Shown here in pieces: positions 21,839-32,468 of a DNA stretch of 64,000 bases (positions are counted from its first letter, which is position 1; each line of letters starts with the position of its first letter). Both the position numbers and the translations under genes were made by a program. The notes under the pieces were generated by a model. That model was not told the DNA's origin. It made no database searches and was given only the letters and a program-made list of their open reading frames with translations. The stretch spans positions 613,746 to 677,745 of the forward strand of contig VSDK01026359.1 in assembly GCA_009767595.1 (NCBI GenBank), written 5' to 3'. Source of the stretch: Symbiodinium kawagutii. Lineage: Eukaryota; Sar; Dinophyceae; Suessiales; Symbiodiniaceae.

Positions 21839-22757
21839 CCTTCCGCCACAGTGCTCCGCACCCGCCGCTTTAGCGAGGTACCCTTCTGGACCCTCCTGAG
21901 GCACAAAACCTTGCAAAACACAGCATTTCGCGACTTTCCTAACATTTTGGCGCGCTCGCATTCTCATCTTTCGCACATCTCATCTTTCACACATCTCTTC
22001 TTTCACACATCTGCTCATGCGATCTGCCCTAGCTGTGTTGTTGCTCGGGCGATCTGCCCTAGCTGAGTTGTCCATATTGTCGGAAGTTAGACTTCTAAAC
22101 TTCCTTCGATTACTGTATCTTTGTTTTTATATACAGTGTATCTAGAGTGTATATCTCTATAGAGTATGTAACAACACCTTTTTTTTCCTGCATCTTAGTA
22201 TAGCCTTTGGTTGCTAAGAGGCGAAGTAGCTACCTGGTAAACCGATTGTATTGATGGCATACGTCGTCCCATTGGTTCCTTTCGGGAGATTCTGGTGGGC
22301 AAGGGGTGATCATATGGGCTGATGATCCTGGGGATTGATGATCATGGGGGCTGATGACCATCTCCAAGGATAGGGGTTAATCCAACATGTCAGGGGTTGA
22401 TGATCATCTGAGACAACAGTTTCAGACTATGCCACACATGGATCAACAAATTCTTGGCATTGAGAATTAACATGTTTGTCGTCATGTCAGAATAAGGTTT
22501 AGACCATGTCCCAGTCTTTATGTCAGAGGAAAGACCTTGTGTCGGTTTATCTGAACATGCCACAAGTCTCGCATCGCAGGTCAATGTGACAGACTATGCC
22601 AATCAAAACGGATGCCTTTCTTGTTTCTGTCAAAACGAAAGTCCGAATATGTGACACAGAAAATGTCAGCAATGGTGTGAGTCTTAGTGCATGTTGGGAT
22701 AAATGCCAGATTATGGGTACAGATGTCCAGGCAAACATACGGCTGTATATTTTTCAG
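21839..22757. other. Non-repetitive sequence of unknown nature
   Basis: Follows the 94-bp array. It includes repeated CATCTTTC(G/A)CACATCT and CGATCTGCCCTAGCTG motifs (two copies each). From 22390 on, the sequence lacks intron words and could include decayed coding sequence, but no frame persists. Confidence 0.4.
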
Positions 22758-22853
22758 GCCTCCCGAGCCAGCCAACCATTTGCAGTGTGTTGGACCCTGA
22801 CCAGAACAAGTGCCAGAACACAGCATGCTTCAGAAATCTCGAAATAGATCCCG
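22758..22853 (+). CDS. Exon with strong splice sites, Cys-containing
   Basis: GCTGTATATTTTTCAG|G is an excellent acceptor and GATCCCG|GTAAAT a good donor. The 96-nt exon reads LPSQPTICSVLDPDQNKCQN, then TACFRNLEIDP, with three cysteines that might form disulfides (inference). Family not recognised. Confidence 0.7.
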
Positions 22854-22939
22854 GTAAATGTTTTAGAACACCACCTGGTACAGCAACCATCATTAAGCAT
22901 AAACACGTCAAACGATCCACAAACCGTTCTTGACCGCCT

Positions 22940-23570
22940 CACATTTTCTCAATTACTATGAATTGTTACTCATTTTACATAGTTTCAACCCTTTGTTCTT
23001 AGCCATGTCTTTCCACTGGAAAGATTTTGACCATTTATTTATTGCCCGTGCACTACCCATGACTTATTCACCATGCTCTTGACATCATTTATTGTTAATT
23101 AACCATGTCTACTTAACCATTATCATTACCAATTAACTAGTTAACCATTATCATTAATAGTCATTTATTGATAATTAACCATTATCATGAACCATTTATT
23201 ATGAACCATTATCAGAACCATGTGTTCTTATCATCAACCATTATTATATATTAACCATTTATTACTGACTACGACTTGTTCACCATGGCTTGCCACCGTG
23301 CTATGATGACTTGCCTTGCCTTGGCAGGTGCCAAGGAGGACTTGCTCCACGACTTGGTCACGGGTCAAACGGCCCCACGCACCGAAGAGGAGAGCCGTTG
23401 GCTTGGATGTGGGGACCCCACGGCGAGCAGGTCAGTGGGAAGCCAATTCCCATGGTTTCGGGTCACGGGGTTAGTGAACCGCTACATTATAGGGTGTAAC
23501 TAACCATGGTGAACTAATGGGAATGTGCCACACTAATGGCTGTTAGTGTTCAGCCTAATGTTACAAGCAG
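22940..23570. other. CCATTATCA-rich intron, possible coding patch at 23.28-23.50 kb
   Basis: Mainly ACCATTATCA words. At 23276-23503 a GC-richer open frame (ACHRAMMTCLALAGAKEDLL) appears without clear splice sites. It may be an exon I cannot delimit. Confidence 0.35.
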
Positions 23571-23715
23571 GGAGATGTGCTTTCCCTTCCGTGCCCACGC
23601 GTTTGCCCCCGCCACATGCGTCGGGCTCTGGCGGGTTGCGTTGATGACGGCCCCAATGGCCGGAGCTGTTTCAAGCATCAGGTTCAAAGCGAGGCTGCAG
23701 GGAATAGACCGTCAA
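23571..23715 (+). CDS. Candidate exon, hydrophobic
   Basis: 145 nt from TTACAAGCAG|G to CAA|GTGAGT. The frame with the most G/C third positions reads EMCFPFRAHAFAPATCVGLW, then RVALMTAPMAGAVSSIRFKA, suggesting a membrane or buried segment. An alternative open frame begins GDVLSLPCPRVCPRHMRRAL. Strong donor, fair acceptor. Confidence 0.6.
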
Positions 23716-24201
23716 GTGAGTCGATTTCAATATGAGCCTTCGGCATTGTGGGGGGCAGCAGCCCTTGTAGTTGAAGACTTCCAATTCTTTAAGCGGGTTA
23801 AATAAACTCGGTGTGGGTGAGACATTCTGGTAAAGCCCAGTTACATGCCATTATAGATATATGTATAAATATATAAATATCACCCTTCCAATAATTGCTC
23901 AGAGGTTTGCTTCCGGTAGTATCAAAAAACACACTGTGACCTGGTACTGTGGCAACGCATGGTCTAAACTAAGGCCTGCTATTGTCAAAAGATGACCAGC
24001 CATGTAGATGGACGCGTCAAAGGAATAATCTCGAAGCACTTTAATGATGCTAGTATGCAGGGCATGGTCGAGTCACTGATATCAAGGCAGGGAAAAGGAT
24101 AGTTGTCGGAATCTATGTTATTTACGACCCAAGGGATCAGTTCAGAGGATAGTAATGACCAATTCAACCAAGAATGGTTTATTGATATGCTCTTAGACCA
24201 G

Positions 24202-24287
24202 CTGGCGATACTAGTTTTATCGATCTCGGTTGTGGGAATGGTTGTAAAACAAACGCTATTCTTGTAGACGAAAAGGTGGTATGCGAA
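24202..24287 (+). CDS. Exon fragment with SAM-methyltransferase motif I (5' part)
   Basis: After CTTAGACCAG the frame reads GDTSFIDLGCGNGCKTNAIL, then VDEKVVCE. FIDLGCGNG matches the glycine-rich motif I (E/DxGxGxG class) of Rossmann-type S-adenosylmethionine-dependent methyltransferases, where it binds the cofactor. Substrate unknown. The frame is broken at 24288 by a TIR element flanked by TATGCGAA and resumes in phase at 25623. Motif recognition from one short segment, so the family is likely rather than certain. Confidence 0.55.
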
Positions 24288-24534
24288 ACCCCTCAACTAC
24301 AAAGGGTCTACAGTGGCTGACCCTTAGGGTTTCCAGCAAGGTGGGTCTAGAATGGTTTTGGAGCACTCTAGACCCTTTGTACCTGCTACCATTGTAGACC
24401 TTCAACATGTTTGTTTCATCGTATTTCGAGACCTAGGTAATTTCATTATAGACCTACCTTGGGTATTTCATTTTAGACCCTTCTCCAGTGGGACATGTAC
24501 AAGTTAGTGAAAGAGTGATTAAAACACACATCAA

Positions 24535-25065
24535 AATCAGTTTTGCAGTTTTGCTTTGCCAAAAGTTAATGTTAAACATTGTTAAGCCATGTTAGGCCCA
24601 TTTTGGACATTTGGGATAGATGAGAGGTAGGCATGGGTCCACAGACTTGGGTCTAACATGGTTTTCCTAGGGTTTGTGCGTTCCTTGGCTTCAGGAGCGG
24701 CCTATGGGATACCATATCAGACCCATGTGAGAATTCAACACCCAGCAAAATCAGTTTTGCAGCTTTGCTTTGCCGAAAGTTAATGTTAAACATTGTTAAG
24801 CCATGTTAGGCCCATTTTGGGCACTTGGGAAAGATGAGAGGTAGGCATGGGTCCACAGACTTGGGTCTAACATCAGCGTTGCTTTGCCTAAATTTCGTGT
24901 AAGCATTGTTAAACCATGTTAGGCCCATCTTGGGCACTTAGGATCGATGAGAGGTAGGCCTGGGTCCATGGACTTGGGTCTTATATCATTTTCCCAGGGT
25001 TTGTGCGTTCCTCGACCTAAGGAGTGGCCCATGGGATACCATTTCAGGCCCATGTAAGAGTTTAA
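24535..25065. repeat. Internal repeats of the TIR element
   Basis: Segments containing GAGAGGTAGGCATGGGTCCA and ACTTGGGTCTAACAT occur three times (near 24.62, 24.84 and 24.95 kb), and GGGTTTGTGCGTTCCT twice. They are diverged, so the element is not very young internally. Confidence 0.8.
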
Positions 25066-25184
25066 AACCAGTTGTGGGGGTGTGAAATAGTGTGAGGTAG
25101 GCTCACTTCGGGCAATGGCTGGGATCGCTGGGGCTTAAGATGGTTCAAGAGTGTGGTGCTTAAATTCCATGTGTACTTCATCTT

Positions 25185-25409
25185 GTGGATGGCTGGTTAT
25201 GGTTTCGCCCATGTGTGGCTTTTGTTCGTGGATCTGATCTGATCTTAAAGCATCCTGAAGGTCTATACGTGTTTTTTGATGAACCTGAAAGCTTGATGTT
25301 GGAACTCCTACGTTCCATGCGTACCACAAGAGCGAAGGAAAAACAGCTGCATCGCACTTGCAGCCGGCAGAGGTCAGACATGGTCAGACCAGCAGAGGGT
25401 CTACAATGA
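25185..25409 (+). CDS. Open frame inside the TIR element, unknown
   Basis: 74 residues, MDGWLWFRPCVAFVRGSDLI then LKHPEGLYVFFDEPESLMLE, ending basic. It may be a passenger or a remnant of an element protein. No catalytic motif is visible. Confidence 0.3.
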   Translation: MDGWLWFRPCVAFVRGSDLILKHPEGLYVFFDEPESLMLELLRSMRTTRAKEKQLHRTCSRQRSDMVRPAEGLQ

Positions 25410-25622
25410 AGTTACCACCCTTGCTTTCTTTATCTTTCTTCATGGTTTGGTGCGTTGGTAGATCCATCTTAGACCTATGCTTCCGATCCCCAAGGGTAGG
25501 GTCTAATGGATTTTGTGCAACTTGATTTTCAAACCCGGGAAGTTCATTTCAGACCCCCCCAAACAGGGTCTACAATGAAAAACCAATGGTCCCAGCCTCG
25601 TAGTTGAGGGGATGTATGCGAA

Positions 25623-25657
25623 GATGGGGCGTTTTTTCTCGATGGGTGTGATTCCGG
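25623..25657 (+). CDS. Methyltransferase-like exon, 3' part after the insertion
   Basis: Directly after the right TATGCGAA copy the frame continues DGAFFLDGCDS and ends at CCGG|GTGATG. Removing the element plus one target copy gives an uninterrupted 121-nt exon in one frame. Either this allele is broken or the element is removed from RNA in a way I cannot see. Confidence 0.5.
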
Positions 25658-25988
25658 GTGATGTTCAGTAATTGTTTGGTTGACTTCCTGCTTGATCCCA
25701 TCAGTGGAATTGATCAGTTAACCGTGAACAACGATTATTGGTTGTTAATGGGTTGTTGATGGTTATGATTGATGGCCATAGAATTCTGATTATTAACCAA
25801 AATGGTTAGTTGATTTTTAGTACAACCAACTTGTTTGGTACATGGTTAGTACTGGTTGATGAACAACCATTATACATTGATTGTTAATTGGTTGTTGATG
25901 GTTAAGTTATGATTGTTGAATGCTCACTATTTAATGATCATGAACAACCATTTTGATACATAACCGTTTGCTGGACTGAATGCCGCAG

Positions 25989-26069
25989 GAGCTCCATCAG
26001 ATGCGTCTGAACGGCGAGCTGGCCACAGCCATCCGAATCCACGTGGTGCGACTCTGTGTGGCCTTCGGA
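25989..26069 (+). CDS. Exon with GTGAGC donor
   Basis: ATGCCGCAG|G to TTCGGA|GTGAGC, 81 nt or 27 whole codons: ELHQMRLNGELATAIRIHVV then RLCVAFG. Helical, GC-rich at third positions, open only in this frame with good composition. Family not recognised. Confidence 0.75.
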
Positions 26070-26109
26070 GTGAGCACCTGGGCGAACCCGGGAAGACATG
26101 GGGAACATG

Positions 26110-27224
26110 GGGGGAACATGGCCAGAAGTAGTTAAACATGGTGGTTAAAGTTAATGGTGAATGACTCAATGGTGTTCAATGGTGTTCAATGGCTAATTCA
26201 ACATGTTGATTAGTCACTGTTAATCTCTAAAAATAGTTAAACATGGTGTTTAATGATGGGTGATTATGGTCGGTTGATGTGGTTGGTAAACGATGGTTGA
26301 TTATGGTTGATTATGGCGGGACGGTTGGTGAAGGATGGTTGATTTTGGTTGATTGTGGCGATTGCTGGTTGGTTGAGGATGGTTGGTCAATTTTGGTTGG
26401 TTTTGGTTGATTACGGTTGGCTACCGTTGTTAAGATTAATTTGATCATCATATTTGGTCAATGCATGTCGATACTAGTTTGATGATTGAGTAATGAAAAA
26501 TGGTTCATAATAGTTATGGTCCATGGTCCATGCTTCATAATGTTTGATGATTGGGAAGAAATGAAATAGTGTATTAATTCATGGCCAATGATGAATCAAG
26601 TTGTGAGTGCTACGAATGGTTGATTGATGGCTAATGGTCAATGATGGATAGTGATATTTGGCAATTATGAGTCATTGTTAAAATGGGCTGAGTATGTTGA
26701 GTAAGAAGTGTAAAGAATTGTGAAGAAAGAATGGTTGATAATGCTTATTTATGGAGATTGACGTTTTACCTGTTGATGAGACAATGGCTTATGATCGTTG
26801 ACTAGTAGATTAATAGGTTAGCATGGTGAATCAGGACTGTTTTTTTCATATGATTAGAAAAATATCAATGCGTGATAGCGGTAAATTTCTTGCACCATCA
26901 CCATACGTTAGAATGGTTGACTGCAAGCACCAACGGTCAATAATCATTGACAATGGTTGTCAATCTTCATGCTTCATCAGTACCCCTCAAGGACCATTGT
27001 TGTCCTTCCTTTGAGGGGTGATTGCCACTATTTCCCAAATTAACCGCAATTCAACATCACGTAACAACAATCAGCCATGATTCACATTCATGGCTAACTT
27101 GAGGTACCTGAAGTTATTGAACCACCCCTTAAGTCTCATTCAAGTATCACTGAACCACCCCTTCAGCACGCTTGACACGGCTGAGGCTGTTTGCTTTATT
27201 TTCGCATCCTGACGGCCATGGCAG
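26110..27224. other. TGG-rich intron changing to CCA/ACC words, no confident gene
   Basis: The first part is GGTTGATTATGG and GATGGTTGG. Past 26.9 kb the words become CCACCCCTT/CAACCATT. A possible 23-nt micro-exon (26858-26880) between TTTTTTTCATATGATTAG and GTAAAT is noted but not called. Confidence 0.4.
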
Positions 27225-27344
27225 ACGCGCAGGGCATTCTGGAAGAAGAGGAGCCAACGTTCGCGCCAGCATGCGCTGCCACCCACATGGCATGGGTCGG
27301 ATTCGAACATGCTCAGCGAAGCTACAAGGAACCGGGTCCCCCAG
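27225..27344 (+). CDS. Candidate exon
   Basis: After TTTATTTTCGCATCC...ATGGCAG the frame reads AQGILEEEEPTFAPACAATH, then MAWVGFEHAQRSYKEPGPP, to CCCCAG|GTCTAA. An acidic start and an aromatic middle. An alternative acceptor lies 8 nt further in. Confidence 0.6.
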
Positions 27345-27844
27345 GTCTAAGTCAGCTAATGAACCAATTTTTAGTCTATAGTTACACTTGCAAGAACTGG
27401 TACTCACGTGTACTTACCCAAGATATACATATATAATATATAACTATCACCGTGACCTAGCTAAACTAACTCGGGTGCCCACCTTGTACTATCAACCAAT
27501 CCGTCCGGTTTGATCAGCTAATCGCTGGCTTACCACCAATAACTAAGGAAAGTTTTCCGGCCCGCCGATGGGGCGATTGGAAACCTACAACGTTGGTACG
27601 GAAGTCAAGTTGATTGGTAGAACTGGTATGGAATGTGCAGTTGAGATGTACTAAGTGGATTGGTAGAACTGGGATGTTTCAGTTGTTCATGTAACTACGC
27701 AAGTAGAAGTGGTATACCAGGTAGGCAAATGAATGGATATGTGGATGGATGGTCACATGTCGTTCATTGGCATCAAGCATCCGAGTTGCCTAAGCCGCGT
27801 TGCCGTATCAATGATCAGCTGGCACGACCACGAACAGCGACCAG

Positions 27845-27893
27845 CTGGGTAGCATGGAACCCATGGCCGCCGGTTGCAGATGGCCCAATGTTG
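27845..27893 (+). CDS. Candidate small exon, frame ambiguous
   Basis: AACAGCGACCAG to GTTG|GTGATC. The frame LGSMEPMAAGCRWPNV is preferred. A second frame, open from upstream (TATSWVAWNPWPPVADGPML), shares the same donor. Confidence 0.45.
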
Positions 27894-28120
27894 GTGATCC
27901 CCGGCGGCTGATTGTAACGAGCCAAACATCCAAGCACTAACCACAACCAAGCAGCTAAGCAACGATCCATGCTGCTGAACAATGCTGAATCATTGGTTCA
28001 TCATGGTCAATGATTCGTGATTCTTGGCTAAACATGCTCTCAGTCATGCTATACTCATGCCAAAAAATCATGCTTAACCGAGGCCCATCATGGCCCATGA
28101 CTACCTGCTCCAATCCGCAG

Positions 28121-28255
28121 GACCTGATCCAGATTGTTTTTCTGCACAGCCGTTTGCAGTCCTTGCTCTACGAGGCGCGGGGGGAACTGCGAACGGGAAC
28201 TGCACACCTTGGAAGTGCCGCTGTGACGGGGATCAGATCAGCAACGAACAGCAGG
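28121..28255 (+). CDS. Exon with good splice sites
   Basis: 135 nt, 45 whole codons, from CCAATCCGCAG|G to CAGCAGG|GTTAGT. The frame DLIQIVFLHSRLQSLLYEAR continues GELRTGTAHLGSAAVTGIRS, an amphipathic helix followed by a small-residue loop. Family not recognised. Confidence 0.8.
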
Positions 28256-28538
28256 GTTAGTAGCTTAGGTTAGTGCTGGTTGATACTGGCTACTGGTGGG
28301 CTGGGAAAAAAAGGTGTTCAATACTGGTTACTGGTCAGTGATGGTTAAACTCATTGATTGGTTAACGACAACGGATATGGGTCACATATTAGCATGCTGC
28401 AAACAAATAGGTAGCGACCCCAGCCAAATAGTTTGACCATTTCTTGATTTTTGGGATTGGTTCACAGCCAAGGGTTCCTATGGGGCCCGAAATGACCCAC
28501 AACGGCAAGAAGATGGATGAAAGTCATACGACATCACA

Positions 28539-28703
28539 ATGAGTGAAGAAAAGCGCCAAAACCGAACGGTGTGTCCCAAAATGCTCTGGAAACGAGTCGA
28601 GCGCAGAAATACCTGGGCCCCAGCTCAGGAGGAAATGGAAGTCGTCGACCAATACGTCCTGAACTCAGGGGGCGCAGCCGTGCTTCGTGGTGGCTTGCTG
28701 TGA
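28539..28703 (+). CDS. Open frame, probable exon
   Basis: 54 codons from ATG to TGA (28701-28703): MSEEKRQNRTVCPKMLWKRV, then ERRNTWAPAQEEMEVVDQYV, then LNSGGAAVLRGGLL. A GTGGCT donor at 28690 or acceptors inside (CAGCTCAG|G at 28628) could define a shorter exon. The charged composition is coding-like. It could be a small protein on its own or part of a larger gene. Confidence 0.5.
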   Translation: MSEEKRQNRTVCPKMLWKRVERRNTWAPAQEEMEVVDQYVLNSGGAAVLRGGLL

Positions 28704-29419
28704 CCAGGGATGGTTGGTTGATGGTTCAATAAGGTGGTTAATGATGGTTGATGATGGTTTTAATGAATGGTTCGTGATTGTTGATGCTTCATGGTGGTGA
28801 ATGATCATTGATGATGGTTGATGCTAATGATAATTTAAGTGACGATGTATGATTCTTGTTGTTGATACTGGTCAATTCTTGAACCTTTACTGTATGAAAG
28901 CGAGGCACATGAAGCAGAAATCAACAGCGCATGATGAACATCCCCAACTGAGCTGAGTTGTTCAGCTCGCCGAGGGACCCGCCTTAACCCACTAAGGGTT
29001 CGCTGTTGAACTGATGGGTGCCACATCTTCACCGGTCACGTCGTTTGGGACTACAGCAGCGTTGTGACCCTGCGGAACTGTTGGTTATTTTGGGAGGTCA
29101 TGCACCCATTTCTTCGAGTTCTCAAGCTACTTCAGGTGTGCTTTAGGTCCATTTGAAAACGAGCCTTTTGAGTAGGTAAGTAATCGGAAGTCGATATGAT
29201 AATCAAACACAAGCCATTCACATTTCTCACGGGGATTCGGTGCGAGCCCGCGACGACCACAAATTCCCTTAAGCAAAAGGGGATGTAGAAGTTAGTTTTA
29301 GTATTTTTCAATTTCCAATATTTTTAGATAGAATGCATCCAACTAACCTTGCATGATCCTCATGATTGCTTCACGAAACCCGATTTTTTCCACTGTTCTG
29401 TGATTGCGTTTGCCGCCAG

Positions 29420-29487
29420 ATTTGCATCACCCGCGAGATCGAGAAAGGCTCAACTTGGGAGGGGGCCAGGGCCGTGCTGGATTTGCA
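29420..29487 (+). CDS. Exon with pentatricopeptide-repeat-like sequence
   Basis: TTCTGTGATTGCGTTTGCCGCCAG, then ICITREIEKGSTWEGARAVL DL in frame, with donor TTGCA|GTGATG. The pattern xxITxxEKGxxWExAxxVLDxx resembles the helical PPR unit common in RNA-binding organelle proteins. A single partial repeat, so the family is a moderate inference. Another frame is open (SPARSRKAQLGRGPGPCWIC). Confidence 0.55.
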
Positions 29488-29756
29488 GTGATGTTTTCCG
29501 AGATCAATCGCAGAAATTAGCCAGGAATTGGGAAGCCATGTAGGTTAGCCGGAAAATATTGGCCAACATTAATCTCCCTGGAATTGGTTTTGATATTTAA
29601 TCGAGATACATTCCAGTTCATGGCCCAGTTCATGGCCAAGATGGAAACCATTTTGGTATTTGGATCGGGGGATCAGTTGAAGCTAACAAGCTGGACCATG
29701 CAATCTACATGATGCAAATACTTCTGCCAAAGAACTTCAAAAACAAGCAACTATTT

Positions 29757-29941
29757 GGTTGGTGGTTTTTTGGGGGTTATAGCCCCAATAATGGTTAATC
29801 ATAGGGGACAATAACCAAGAATAATGGTTGAACAACTACTGCTTGGTGGTTTGATTGAGATTTTTCATTTTCCCAAATGTAATTATCCACAAATGATTGG
29901 TGGATTGATATTTTTCAGGCGTTGAAACCACCAACCACTTA
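29757..29941. mobile_element. MITE-like element, family D copy 1
   Basis: Starts TTGGTTGGTGGTTTTTTGGGGG and ends GATATTTTTCAGGCGTTGAAACCACCAACCA, the inverted ends of family D (see 55749-55849). It contains an internal duplication of the GGTGGTTTGATTGAGATTTTTCA type. Confidence 0.55.
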
Positions 29942-30375
29942 TTCATGAGGCAAAACAAGTTGGATGTGATTTGTCATAGCAATCTTGTATTCTTTTGATC
30001 AGCGTTTGATAAATGTCAAACTCAAGCACAAGTTACGACTTTTTCTGAGCACAATTGACTGATTTGGAGGCACATCTTTGGGTACGCAGGGCACAGTTCT
30101 TAACATCCCAACATGCAAACTGGTATAACCTCAAGCAACATGAGCATCCCGATGTAACACCATCAAGGACTTCTATGTAACACCAGCCCTGGCGGCAGCC
30201 AGGAGGCTTCAGCAGTTGGTAGCGCACAGAACAAGCAGACTGTGAGCCGTGCTAAAACAAGTGGGTCAGTTGATCATCATCATTTCAGGGTGGGTAATCG
30301 CCATGATAATCCAGTGGTTCATGATATGTCATGGCTAGCACCGGTTGGGACCCAGTTCGACTGAAGCCATCACAG

Positions 30376-30486
30376 CTTTTGCATGTGCCATCCATGAGGG
30401 GGTTCATCCTTCAAGCCTTAGGTGCTGCAGGAGGCAAGGATTCTAGCCTGAACATCACCCTGGTGGTACTGCCTGCTTCGCCTCTG
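30376..30486 (+). CDS. Candidate exon, partly hydrophobic
   Basis: AAGCCATCACAG to CCTCTG|GTAGTC, 111 nt or 37 codons: LLHVPSMRGFILQALGAAGG then KDSSLNITLVVLPASPL. The end is hydrophobic and could enter a membrane or core strand. Family unknown. Confidence 0.5.
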
Positions 30487-30675
30487 GTAGTCCTTGTGGT
30501 TGCACGGAAAATCCAGCAGTTATAGCTGGCTTATCAAACATGGTGATGGCTGGATCGCACAACCAGGAGATGGTTGACCAACCATCCGTGGGGTTTTGCT
30601 TTACACGGGGGTAGGGGTGGAGGAATTGATTCATTCTTGTCATATCCATTGCCAAAGCATCCACAGCATCCCAAG

Positions 30676-30749
30676 GATGACCGTTTCAGTACGGGCAAGC
30701 AGCTTTTTCTGAAGGGGGAACTACTCCGTGTCATGCAGGACATAGCCCG
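30676..30749 (+). CDS. Exon with good splice sites
   Basis: CACAGCATCCCAAG|G to GCCCG|GTAACG. The frame DDRFSTGKQLFLKGELLRVM continues QDIA. One clear frame, charged and helical. Family not recognised. Confidence 0.75.
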
Positions 30750-30874
30750 GTAACGCAGCAATGATCACCAGGAGTACTCCAAGCGATCAGCTACATCAAC
30801 ATGTGTCCCAGGGAAACGATAGACATTGAGTTGATATCGGTAGCGCCAGGCAGAATCAGACAGAACCAACAACC

Positions 30875-30961
30875 ATGGTCGATCTTTCCCTACCAGATTC
30901 TTCTCAGATCGAGGGTTTGAGAAACCAATTCTTGTCCTACCAGAGGGTCACCAACCTGTAG
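30875..30961 (+). CDS. Candidate exon or short open frame
   Basis: From an ATG the frame reads MVDLSLPDSSQIEGLRNQFL then SYQRVTNL and stops at TAG. A strong acceptor, CTTTCCCTACCAG, lies inside (to 30895), and AACCT|GTAGCG could be the donor, so a 63-nt internal exon is as likely. Confidence 0.5.
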   Translation: MVDLSLPDSSQIEGLRNQFLSYQRVTNL

Positions 30962-31034
30962 CGAAGATCATGGATGCTCGAGGAGTGCGATGAACTCATC
31001 CTCCACCTATCACTTTCAATACGGGACTAGGCCA

Positions 31035-31179
31035 ATATGGTGCTTTCTCAAAACAGGAGACCCCCAAAATAGATGGTTCATCATTACAATTACTATTATC
31101 AATACTATCATGAATATGGTTAAAAGTGGTGGATGATAACTGGGGGTACCCCGTCATGACTTGAGAAACACCCAAATAT
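31035..31179. mobile_element. MITE-like element, family A
   Basis: ATATGGTGCTTTCTCAAAACAGG at the left and GGGGGTACCCC...CTTGAGAAACACCCAAATAT at the right, inverted. Immediately followed by another copy. Confidence 0.75.
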
Positions 31180-31189
31180 CAATCAACCA

Positions 31190-31307
31190 TCTGGGTGTTT
31201 CTCAAAATAGGGGACCCCCAAAATTATCAACTTTCTGGACTATATATACTGATAAGCGCTGATAAGCCATCCATTTTGGGGGTCTCCTATCTTGATAAAC
31301 TACCATC
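31190..31307. mobile_element. MITE-like element, family A (tandem neighbour)
   Basis: TGGGTGTTTCTCAAAATAGG, GGACCCCCAAA, then GGGGGTCTCCTATCTTGATAAACTACCA. Two adjacent copies in direct order. Confidence 0.75.
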
Positions 31308-31331
31308 TACCACTGCATCTCTCTTGCCAAG

Positions 31332-31415
31332 CCGAAATCGGAAACGTAAAGAGACAGGCGAGGCAGAATATCGAGCAGAGGCGCCAGGGATCTGGCGCGG
31401 AGCCATGCCTGCCAA
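31332..31415 (+). CDS. Candidate exon, frame ambiguous
   Basis: CTCTCTTGCCAAG to GCCAA|GTGGGG. Open frames include AEIGNVKRQARQNIEQRRQG and RNRKRKETGEAEYRAEAPGI. Both are charged. GC-rich relative to flanks. Confidence 0.4.
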
Positions 31416-31616
31416 GTGGGGCGCGGAACCGATGGGGGCTCCACATCCAGCATCATCCAGCGACCCTCATTTTGCTTCATAGTGATTGATCATGATCAGT
31501 AATAGCGAGCTGGGTCAGTATTAACCAACCAACCCATGGTTTAACTAGCTGGTTAATGGTTAATGATAGGGGATAACAACTAGCAACTATTGGGATATAC
31601 CTGATATACCAGCTAT

Positions 31617-31743
31617 ATATGGCTATGGGTCAAGGCTTTAACCAACCAATGATGGGGGATGATGACCAACAAAAGTATAAGGAAAACCATGGTTGATGAT
31701 AGGGGAACCAGGGGTACGGGGTGAACTGACCCATAGCCATATG
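31617..31743. mobile_element. MITE-like element, family B, best-preserved copy
   Basis: Left end ATATGGCTATGGGTCAAGGC, right end GAACTGACCCATAGCCATAT. The 16-bp outer ends are near-perfect inverted repeats. A partial copy (GCGAGCTGGGTCAGTATTAA) precedes it at 31505-31590. Confidence 0.85.
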
Positions 31744-32413
31744 GCATCAATATGGCTGTCAAGCTGTGACCAGTGTCCCAGCTCAATAGCTGATTCACCT
31801 GATGGAGGGTCTATTAATATCGAAATTGAACGGAGGCGACAATGAGTTGGGGGCCGGATGTAGATTGGTTGAACATATCTGGGATCAAAGTATCTAATCA
31901 ATTATAATCGATGCTTCATCCCAATTCGGGTTTGGATGCAAGCCAGTTGGCAGTGCAAAAAGCCACCTGTTTCCCACTGAAGCAGACATAGTCGCTACAG
32001 ACTCACCCACCCAGCGGCCCAACCCGCCAACACATCAGCGTTTAGTCATTCAGCCCTGAAGCAAAGAGTTACAGTCCAATACAGCGACACCTTGGGGTTG
32101 GTCGGCATCCCCTATCAATAACCACTGAATTATTGATGGCTACTGATGATGGTTATCATGATGGTGTTGATGATGCTTAATTAAATGATGGCTATATGAT
32201 GGCTACGTGATGGCTTTAAGATGGTTTTGGAGTCTCAACCTTACACATCTTGACATGATCATCTTGTTGAAATGGGCATTTTTCGGGGTCCTGGGCAGCT
32301 AACTAACCAACCAATTAGTATGAGAAATAAGCCAGAAATCTTCTAAATGTTTTATTGTATAGCGAAGTGCTGGTGTCCGTATATCAGCACCATGGAACAT
32401 CCGGGCTAAGCAG

Positions 32414-32468
32414 AAAGCTCCAACTGCTACCAATTTGCAGTCCCCAAGCAGTGCACCCTGGTGGCCTC
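32414..32468 (+). CDS. Candidate small exon
   Basis: GGGCTAAGCAG to GCCTC|GTGAGG. The frame SSNCYQFAVPKQCTLVA is preferred. An overlapping open frame runs 32355-32543, so the extent is uncertain. Confidence 0.4.

Larger units (their letters stand above)
24288..25614. mobile_element. 1.3-kb TIR element inserted in an exon
   Basis: Begins ACCCCTCAACTAC (TIR CCCCTCAACTAC, 24289-24300) and ends with the inverse GTAGTTGAGGGG (25600-25611) plus ATG. The 8-mer TATGCGAA stands on both sides (24280-24287 and 25615-25622), as expected of a target-site duplication. Both ends carry AGGGTCTACA(A/G)TG motifs pointing inward. The interior has three partial copies of a GTTAATGTTAAACATTGTTA-type unit. One 75-codon open frame (25185-25409) lacks a recognised transposase. 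Probably a non-autonomous DNA transposon. Confidence 0.7.

Noticed and set aside
26858..26880. 23-nt micro-exon between TTTTTTTCATATGATTAG and GTAAAT
   Set aside because: The sites are good, but 23 nt of AT-rich sequence cannot be supported as coding by itself.
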